In this document: positions 56,244 through 64,000 of the stretch, piece after piece | Position numbering within the stretch: position 1 is the first letter of the stretch | Layout: each line of letters starts with the position of its first letter | Assembly (NCBI RefSeq): GCF_023159225.1 | Contig: NC_063166.1 | Location: 78,145,785 to 78,209,784, forward strand | Reading direction: 5' to 3' | Length of the DNA: 64,000 nucleotides | Source: Perognathus longimembris pacificus | Taxonomy: Eukaryota > Chordata > Mammalia > Rodentia > Heteromyidae | The notes under the pieces: model-generated | Seen by the model: only the letters and a program-made list of their open reading frames with translations | Told to the model about the DNA's origin: nothing | Database searches by the model: none | Made by a program: the position numbers and the translations under genes

Positions 56244-57224
56244 CAGCATGGTCGAAGAGGGGACTCCTTGAGAGATGACCCGTCCCAGAGCGCCCACAAA
56301 AGGGAAGGCTGTGCCTTACGCATGGATGTTCAGGGTCACGGCAAGTATAAATGTCCTGAGGCAGAACATGCCCGTGTGTTTGAGGAGCACAAAGGAATGT
56401 CCAGCATGGCTGGGTGTGGGTGCAGGAAGGCGGAGAGATGACAGCTGCGGTTCAGGTGACAGGCGTGGCCACGCAGGGAGGGGAGCAGGGAAGAGGCGCC
56501 CAGGCCTGGCTGGTGCCCACAGAACCGGTGAGTCACTTCTTCTGTGTCACCGCCCCAAGACTCCTTAGGCCGGGCCCACCTCTGCGGCCAGAGCTCGCAT
56601 CGCCCAAGCAGGGGAGCCTGGCACAAAACAAATGGTTCCCTTTGAAGGGTAACCGGCACCCCATCCCACACACGGGGGTGCCTGGCTTTCTGCTGGCCGG
56701 CGTACCCCACAGCACTGCCCCGGCCTCTCAGCTCCCCACGCCCTGCCCCAGCTGTCCTAGAGGTTTACCACCCAGGAAAGCCTCTCCCCACACACCCCGG
56801 GCTGGGCTCCTCTACCGCAGCCCTGCTCACATGGAAGGCCTGATGCTTGCAGGGGAAGTCGGGGGGGGGCACCCTCTTCCTGGAAGGACAGCATCCCTGC
56901 CAGCTGAGGGGAAAGACACGGTACTTTCCCCCCACTCCTAACAACATCCTAGACACCACCAGACAGCCCCAAGCCGAGAGCCACCATGTGGATGGATGTA
57001 CAAAGCACCGAGCGCCCAGGTGGGGACTGGAAGGTTCTGTGGTCAAGACCCCTGCTTGGTAATGAAGAGCAACGCTAGCTTGTCCCAGTGGCTTGGAAGG
57101 AAACTGTCAGAGAGGTGAAAGCAAAAGGGGGGGGGGGGAGCGGGGAGGGGAGGGGCACTTCTCACATTTGCAGCGAGTCCAGAAGACAGGTGAGGAGCCA
57201 GTTGGGGCTGAAATGGTCTCTGAG

Positions 57225-57330
57225 CCAAGGGAAACACACAAGCAAAGGCCCTGTGGCGGGAATGAGGATAAAGACGGAGCGGCAGGAGCAGGGAGGGACA
57301 GTGACCAGGTGGCACAGATGGGGGTGAACG
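57225..57330 (+). repeat. Ancient interspersed repeat, family unsure
   Basis: cacacaagcaaaggccctgt resembles the repeat at 41580-41745. Confidence 0.35.
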
Positions 57331-58179
57331 CTGTTTTATCTGGGCGCACACCTTGCGGGCAAGCCACGCCCCCTGCGCTTCCTGGTTGTTTATAGAGGAA
57401 ACAGAATCAGACCCAGAAATTCCCACCTCTGTGCTTTGTCTCTTTGTCTGGCTGAGGACAAAGCTTTCTTGGCAGGGAGTTACAATGTTATTTCTGCAAA
57501 AGGCCTTTGGCCAAAAGCAATAAAAGTTGGACTTGAACAGAGTCATTATTCATGCCTAATTGTGGGCTGGTTCCCGGTGGGGACAGCCACGGCGGGGCTG
57601 ACCATTCTAGCCTCCCCCCTACTCCGTGTCCCCCACCCCCACCCCCAGTTTTAACCCCACACTTTCCCAGCCCCAGCCTCTAGGCCTCCCCGGGCGGCCA
57701 GAACACATAAGGATAACAGGATATTTTGACTGGCCGGCGTTGATAATCCCATTTCTCCTGAGATCAATGGCCACAGCTCGAGGCTCACCCTGGAATAGTG
57801 ACACAATGATCACAGCTCAGGCCAGGAGCCCATGGGTGGGGAGAGGGAGAGAGGGGGGCGGGGGCTGAGCGGGAGACTTTACGAGATTCACAGGCTGCCT
57901 GCGGGCCTGCAAGTAAGCGCCAGGCCCTGTCCCACCTGTCGGCTGCACCCGCTCACTGGCAGCGGGGCACAGGCCTCACGGGGGAGGAGCCACGGCTTGG
58001 GGGCTGTGTCCGGTATGGCGGCCACCCCCTTGGTGACGCTGTGCGCAGCCCAAGTTGCCCCCGTCCTCTCGACTGGGAAACAGAGGCCCTGGAGGGAGGC
58101 GGGAGCTGGTTTTTCCCTTAAAGAGAACAGACATGACGGGGACCCAGGAAGAGCTGCCGCAGACGGGAGCGAGCAACTT

Positions 58180-58255
58180 TACCCACCTACCAGGGGGCCA
58201 CACAGGCAGTGCCTCAGTTTCCCCATCTGCCAATGGGGCGGACAGAAGCTAATGC
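58180..58255 (+). repeat. MIR-like fragment
   Basis: gtgcctcagtttccccatct then gccaatggggcgg matches the MIR core. Confidence 0.6.
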
Positions 58256-58959
58256 CTCTCTGAATTCTAGTGCGTTCAGGGGAGCACTGCTAAGAGCTGC
58301 AGAGCGCTCAGAGGTGCCGTGGAGGAGGCTGGCCTTCCTCGGGGGTCAGACACCAGCCTCGAAGATGAATTTCCACACCCAGGGGGAGCCCCAAGAATGG
58401 CCTAATGCTCCCGCTGTGGTCGAGGGGAGGCTGGGGGGCAGGTAAGCCTGTCACTCCAGCGACCCCCGCCCCCTGCTTTCTGCAGGTGACTCCCTTGCTG
58501 GGAGCAGTCACCTTCAGGCAAGGACGCTGGCCAGCTGGGTCCATCTCCCTGACCCATCCTCTGTCCCTTCAAGTGCCACCCCCAGTTCTACCCACAGGAG
58601 GAAAAAGTACATCCCCGAGGCAGGAGAGACCCGGCTCCCTGCCCGGGCCTGGAGAGCTTCCAGCCGGACGCTGCCCGGGTACCTCAGCGGTGGGAGGCAG
58701 GGATCGCAGAGCTGGCCAGGGTCGCTGTCCACTCCCTCCTCTCTCCACCCCATCAGCCCACGCGCGAGGAACGCTCCCCTCGGCTCGCTGGCTTTCAGTA
58801 TAAAAACCGGGGGATCATGAAGATCGACGAGGGTTTAATGTCCAGAGTTATCTTTGGCAATAAAAAAAGACGGCCAGGGTATTCCTTTTGGCTGGTTCCT
58901 GTCCCCGTTTCAAGCAGGTTCATATTTCTTTATCCACAGAACTACCCAGTAAAAGACAG

Positions 58960-58964
58960 ATGTG

Positions 58965-58999
<35 letters not shown>

Positions 59000-59013
59000 T
59001 GCGAGCACGCGTG
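58960..59013. repeat. (GT)n(GC)n tract
   Basis: Alternating GT then GC dinucleotides followed by alternating-like GCATGCGAGCACGCGTGTG; a strong Z-DNA former by sequence. Confidence 0.9.
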
Positions 59014-59245
59014 TGCTGGTCTTGGAGCTTGAACTCAGGGCCTGGGTACTGTCCCTGAAATTCTGTGCTCAAAGTGAGTGCTCTACCACTTCAGCCACAA
59101 CTCCACTTCTGGATATTTTTGCGAATGAATTGGAGCAGCTAAAAGTCCCAAGGACTTTTCCTTCCCGGGCTAGTTTTGAACCACGACACCCAGGTCTCAG
59201 CCCCCTGAGTAGGATTAGAGGTGTTGAGTGACCAGCACCCAGTTT
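59014..59245 (-). repeat. B1-Geo composite SINE
   Basis: Antisense right arm (ggagcttgaactcagggcct) and B1 arm ending gaccagcacccag. Confidence 0.75.
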
Positions 59246-60452
59246 TTTATTTTACTTGGAGTCAAGGTGGTGCAGAGATGAGTACGTGGGAACAGGCAAG
59301 CATGGCAAAAACATTTGCTAATAGAAGAAGAGGGTGTCTGACTGCTGCGTTAGGGTCTACCAAGCTCACGCGTTTCTCCTTCTTCTTTGGAAGTAAGTAC
59401 AAACCCAACCTGGGGCTGATGAGAAATACAGCAAAGTCTGTCATGGTGGGGGGGGGTGTTGCAGAAGGATTTCCTTCTCTGATTAACAGAGAGACAGCAA
59501 GGAGTCCTGCCTTATATTCCCACTTTGCAGGAGGGCTTGTTGTTTGGAGCCATGGCAGCCACGTTGAAATCAAGAGACCACAAAGCCGAAGACCCAGAAA
59601 GGCCAGAGGAGCAGAGGACAGAAGGATCCTGGGAATTCCGTGGCACTGGCGCGCTGGCAGCTGAGCTACAGACTTTTTGTCACGTGAGAAATGAACACCA
59701 CGCTGCACCAGGACCTCGGCTCCGGAGTGCAGACCCTGGCTTCAGAAGGGTCCTGGTCCACTCTCCTGCTCTCTGAAATACTCAGGTCAGGGGCCTGCTG
59801 TCTGAAGTCTGTGAATGGCGTCTCCCTCCAAAGCAGCCCAGAAATGCCTCTTTATTGTCAGGCTCGAGGGACGGCTGAGCTTCTCTGGGTGGCTGGTTTG
59901 CTCACGGCTGCACCCCTGGCTCTGTGGAGGCGGGTCAAGGCCCCGCTGGGGTGCACACCTTGAGCCAATAGGAAAAGCTGTCAGCAACATTCCTTCCCAG
60001 CAACATCTGGAGTCCACCTGGCCAAACACACACAGCTCGGGCCCTGGGGATGTGGGGGACGGCCTCGCCCACCAACCCTCCATCCCCCTGCCTGTTTTAG
60101 GACTCTGAGGGAGAGAGAGGCCCAGACCGGCCACGAGGCCAGGCCCGGGGCACGGGGCTGTGCCTCAGAACCCTCCTGGAAGGTGTCAGGGAGTTGGAAA
60201 CACTCGGGACTGGAGCCCATGCCAACCCCAGTTCTGCCAGGGTCACCTGCTGGCACCCGGACCCCACACAAGCCATCACTGTTCCCTCCCCCCCCCCGCC
60301 TTTGCAGTCTGCACAGCCCCCAGGAGTGGGGAGGTGTCTCCAAATACACCCCATGGCCACATGTGACAGGCGGGGGGGAGGGGCAGCAGGGAACCAAATG
60401 CCTTCTCCCCAAGGAGCCAGTCCAGTCTTCTGGCTCAAAATAACACTAATGT

Positions 60453-60653
60453 GGGGCTGGGAAGGTGGCTTAGCGGTAGAGTGCCTGCCTAACATGCGTG
60501 AAGCCCAGGGTTCGATTCCTCAGTACCACATACACTGCAAAAGCCAGACATGGTGATGCGGCTCGAGAGATAGAGTGCTAGCCTTGCGCAAAAGAAGCTC
60601 AGGGACAGTGCTCAGGCCCTGAGTTCGAGCCCCAGGGCTGGCAAACTAACAAC
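60453..60653 (+). repeat. IDL-Geo SINE with target-site duplication
   Basis: Sense full copy with a CAA-rich tail. It is flanked by the 11-bp direct repeat aacactaatgt at 60442-60452 and 60654-60664, the mark of LINE-driven insertion. Confidence 0.9.
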
Positions 60654-60956
60654 AACACTAATGTAAGATTCCCACACTCAGGTGGTGCCCGCCCCACCCA
60701 GTGCAGACCCACAAGACATGGCACAACAGGGCCCACCCCCCCGCCGCGCCCTCATTTTAGGAGCCCCCAAGTACCTACTGCACACCCTGCCTCCTCCCAG
60801 GGGCATTTGGGGCTGGGTGAGTCTCAGTGCTGGGGCTGAGCAGAATCCCTGCCACTCCCACCCCAGGTGACAGACACAGAAACATCTCTGGCCACCTCTG
60901 CAAGTCCCCTGGGTGGGGAATCACTCCAGGTTGAAAACCGCAGCGTCTCCTCCTTC

Positions 60957-61200
60957 AGAACAGCAGTGGCTCACCTCTGTAATCCCAGCTACTCAGGAGG
61001 CTAAGATCTGAGGATCACGGTTGAAAGCCAGCCCAGGCGGGAAAGTAAGTGAGATTCTTACCTCCAATTAAACCCAAAGAAGCTACAAGTAGAGGTCTGA
61101 CTCAAGCGGTAGAGCACGAGCCCTAAAGAACACAGCTAAGGGACAACACCCAGGCCCAGTTCACTCAGCCCCAGTACCGGCACACAGACAGAAGCAACAA
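60957..61200 (+). repeat. B1-Geo composite SINE
   Basis: Sense: cagtggctcacctctgtaat ... gttgaaagccagcccaggcg ... right arm (gtctgactcaagcggtagag). Confidence 0.75.
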
Positions 61201-61834
61201 AACCACTCCATCCACTGCAGCCCCGAATTCACTCCTCCTCCCCCAGGCCCAGTCCTCCGGGCCTCAAGAGGCTGCCCACTGGCCCTGCCTGCTAGCCCGG
61301 CTTCCACGGAGAGGGCACCCTTCTTGAGGTTGCATTAAAGCCATGCTCGTCCCTGACTTTCAGACTCCAGACTTGAAGCCTGAACACCTCACTTCTGATC
61401 CCCCCCCCTCGCCGCCAGCTTACTCCGGACCCGTCACCCCACTGGACTTGTGTGTCTTGAACAAACGTCTCGGATAGACCTGCTGTCTACCTCTGGGCCT
61501 TGGCACTGGTGGTTCCTGCTATCTGGAATCCTCCCGAGGCCAGGCCCTCCCTAAGCTTCAGGCCATAGCTCGAAGGTCAGTGCTCAGAGAGGCCTCTGGC
61601 CCCACGCCTGACACTGTCCCCACCCCCGCCCACGCAGTGGCCTCTCATCGCACAGGCTGTGTTTGTACTGCCCAGCTTTCTTGGAATGGCCTTGGCCACT
61701 GTGTGCTACCAGCCTCTACCCCTCAGGAGAGAGAAAGAGAGAGAAGGCGAGAGCAGGGTTCTTTCTCTTGGCCCCAGGTACAGGGCCACCGCCAACAAGG
61801 CCCTTGGCACGCTCTTAACCTACACAGAGCCGAG

Positions 61835-62000
61835 GGCTGATGCTCGAAGCCAGCCAGGGCAAACAAGTCCGAGACAGCCTCATGTACAGTTACATACGCC
61901 CCGAAGTGGAGGTGTAGCTCGAGGGTTGGAGGGCCAGCCTTGAGTGTAAGAGGTAACAGATCGCACCCTGGCCCTGTGCTCAAGCCCTAGGACTGGCACA
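61835..62000 (+). repeat. B1-Geo SINE fragment
   Basis: gctcgaagccagccagggca ... ggaggtgtagctcgagggtt ... ctcaagccctaggactggca; left arm truncated. Confidence 0.65.
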
Positions 62001-62496
62001 TCTATGGATATATTTTAAAATTAAAGCAAAGATGTGCAGAACTGACTTGTGGGAGAGGGGAGAGCCGTCCGCCGGGCAGGCGCACTGGGGGCTTCCGGAG
62101 CTGACGTGCAGTGGTTTGCACCGCAGGAACAGGCAGGAATGTGTATGCACCCCTGGGGATCCGCTTTGTGTATCACCCAGATGGTACATGCGTACAGACG
62201 GTACACACGCACTACGGGATGTAAAAGATCCATATTAAAAAAAGAAAAGTTTGGTTTCCACTGAAATCAAAATGCATTTTCTAATCAAGAGCAAATGAGC
62301 TGATCAAGTTCTGCTTTGTTACATGTGCTGAAGTTTCCCCAGTAGCTAGTATACAACCAAGGCTCATAAATACTCCATCTTGTCACATTTTCCAATAAAA
62401 TGTTATAGGTTTATGTCTAAAATTAAAATTAAGAAGTCATTTTCTTTTTGAGCCATCCCCGGAGCCCTTTTGGCTTTGGTGTGATTTTCAGTCAAG

Positions 62497-62745
62497 TGAT
62501 TTTAGCCAAAGGCTGGTCTAAGACTGTGATCCTCCCATCTCTGCCTCCCACAGAGCCTGGATAACAGGTGTAAAACACCATACCCAGCTTCTTCATTGAG
62601 ATGCAGCCATATATTTTTTAATTATTATTATTATTTTTTTTTTGCCAAGGCTCACCTCCAATGGGGATCCTCCCAATCTCTGCCTTCCTCATAGCTGGGA
62701 TGGCAAGCTCCAGCCACCAGGCTTGGCCTTGGAGCTTTGCACTCA
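62497..62745 (-). repeat. Two B1-like SINE fragments
   Basis: gtgatcctcccatctctgcc and gggatcctcccaatctctgc mark two antisense B1-like pieces separated by an ATT-rich stretch (62610-62642). Confidence 0.5.
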
Positions 62746-63189
62746 TTAAATAAACAGGATGACTTCCACAGGGTAGAGGAGGACCCCAGAAAGCACAGGG
62801 TCCAGCTAGACCCTGCATGCTGATGCCCGCCCCCACCTCGGCGGAGATGGAGACAGGTCCCTAGGAGCATGCTACTCACGCTAGTAGGGCTCCTTGTTCC
62901 CATCCAACGACCCCAATGAGTTCTTTTGGGATAGGGGTGCTGCTGGCCACACCCCCAGCTCCAGGTTAGCTGGAGTCTGCAAGCCCAGCCTAAGCCAAGG
63001 ACCGGCAGTTCCTTATTCCTAGAGCCTGGGGTGCGGTGAGCTCAGGTCAGGGGTCCCAGGACCCCTGCTAGGGGACTCGGGCAGCCTGGGGCCTGGCCCT
63101 CGCTGCCAAGCTCCCAGGACCGCGGGGCTGCATTGGCGTCTGACACCTCCGTCCTTCCCCATGGCAGCCGGCCTGTCCCAGTGCCAGAC

Positions 63190-63330
63190 CCTGGCAGCCC
63201 TAGGAAGCGCTTGTCAGCGATGAGCTCATCCCTCCCTTCTCCACAAGCCAGGGGGGCAGGTGCGAGGACCGGCATTCCTTGTGGGATGAGAACTCCAAGG
63301 CACAGACAGGTTGAGTCACACACCCCCATG
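63190..63330 (-). repeat. MIR-like fragment
   Basis: gagaactccaaggcacagac then aggttgagtcacaca matches an antisense MIR core. Confidence 0.45.
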
Positions 63331-64000
63331 TCAGGGCTGGGCGGCAGGCCAGGCCGGCTGGCTGCCCTAACTGCCGAGCCCACAGACTCAGAGCTGGGGA
63401 AAGAAGGAGACGGGGAGCGCTGGAGGCAGAGTGGAGCTGGAGGGAAAACCTGAATCTGAGTTCCCCCGACAACTCCAAGGTTCTGAAAGCTGCTAAGCCT
63501 TCGCGCGGACTTGGGCTTTTCAAGTTTCCGTGGCTTCCAAGAGTGCGAGGTGTCCTGATCATTCTGTGTGGGGTGGGGGAAGCAGTCCAGCCAGGCTCTG
63601 CAGCAACCGGCACACAACTGCCCCTCCGGGCTGCCAGGACCCTCCTGGCTGCCAGGACCCTCCTGGCTTCCTGGCTGTCCATCAACTGCTGGGTCTGTAA
63701 CCCCAGCGACTGACCCTAGCCAGCCCAGCGCCTCTGCCCCTCTAGGCTCCAGGCATGGCCTAGTTCCCTAGCAACCACCCCAATTAGGCAATCACGCCAT
63801 TTATCAGGATGCCAATTAATTATAATGATCTTAATGATCTCCCAATTAGATAGCGCCATGAGGCCGGCTGCTCAGGGGGCTGCCCCAGCTTGGCCTCCTC
63901 CACCTGCAGGTCACCATGGAGAGAGAGAGCCCGGCAAACCCAGCCTCTGCTGAATAGGGCCCAGCCTGACCCTGGAGCCCCTGCCCCCACTCCATCACCA

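Larger units (their letters stand above)
51996..64000 (-). other. Probable 5' intron of SULF2
   Basis: 12 kb upstream of the ATG exon. Human SULF2 has a noncoding first exon far upstream, so this is most likely intron. It holds SINEs, MIR scraps, a (CCTT)n tract and AT-rich islands. No exon of another gene was recognised; the promoter is not identified. Confidence 0.55.

Overview
This window is mammalian nuclear DNA, most likely from a rodent of the kangaroo rat / pocket mouse / pocket gopher group (Geomyoidea). Two things support this. The exons of two vertebrate genes are recognisable with intact reading frames and GT/AG splice sites. The window is also filled with ID-like, B1-like and composite SINEs whose layout matches the published IDL-Geo family of geomyoid rodents. 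The species call is inference.

Layout. Positions 1-1201 are intron of NCOA3 (steroid receptor coactivator 3, SRC-3/ACTR/AIB1), plus strand. The last seven coding exons of NCOA3 lie at 1202-7635. They carry the CBP/p300-binding helix region, the glutamine tract and the C-terminal activation domain, and end in the short last exon Lys-Tyr-Cys-stop. The NCOA3 3' UTR runs to a poly(A) signal at 10983-10988. Facing it on the minus strand is SULF2 (extracellular heparan sulfate 6-O-endosulfatase 2). All 20 of its coding exons are here, from the last at 12390-12420 to the ATG exon at 51735-51909. Joined, they give 2610 nt (869 residues plus stop) with every splice phase matching. The positions from 52 kb to 64 kb lie upstream of the ATG exon and are probably the large 5' intron of SULF2; no other gene was recognised there.

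The two genes are convergent, tail to tail, as in human 20q13. They are not functionally coupled: NCOA3 is a nuclear coactivator and SULF2 a secreted enzyme that edits heparan sulfate. Base composition changes sharply between them, with an AT-richer NCOA3 side (1-12 kb) and a GC-rich, CpG-bearing SULF2 side (14-64 kb).

Non-coding content: many SINEs (ID, B1, ID-Geo, B1-Geo), remnants of MIR, old L1 and Tigger elements, one LTR-like segment, several microsatellites, and a minisatellite of about 41 copies of a 36-bp unit at about 47.81-49.26 kb inside a SULF2 intron. Several short AT-rich, repeat-free islands in the GC-rich introns look like candidate conserved regulatory elements. I see no bacterial-type system, CRISPR array or new gene cluster. 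The most interesting items are the splice-site arrangement in NCOA3, the composite SINE structure, the minisatellite, changes in the SULF2 furin-site region, and a stop codon built into the penultimate SULF2 donor site.
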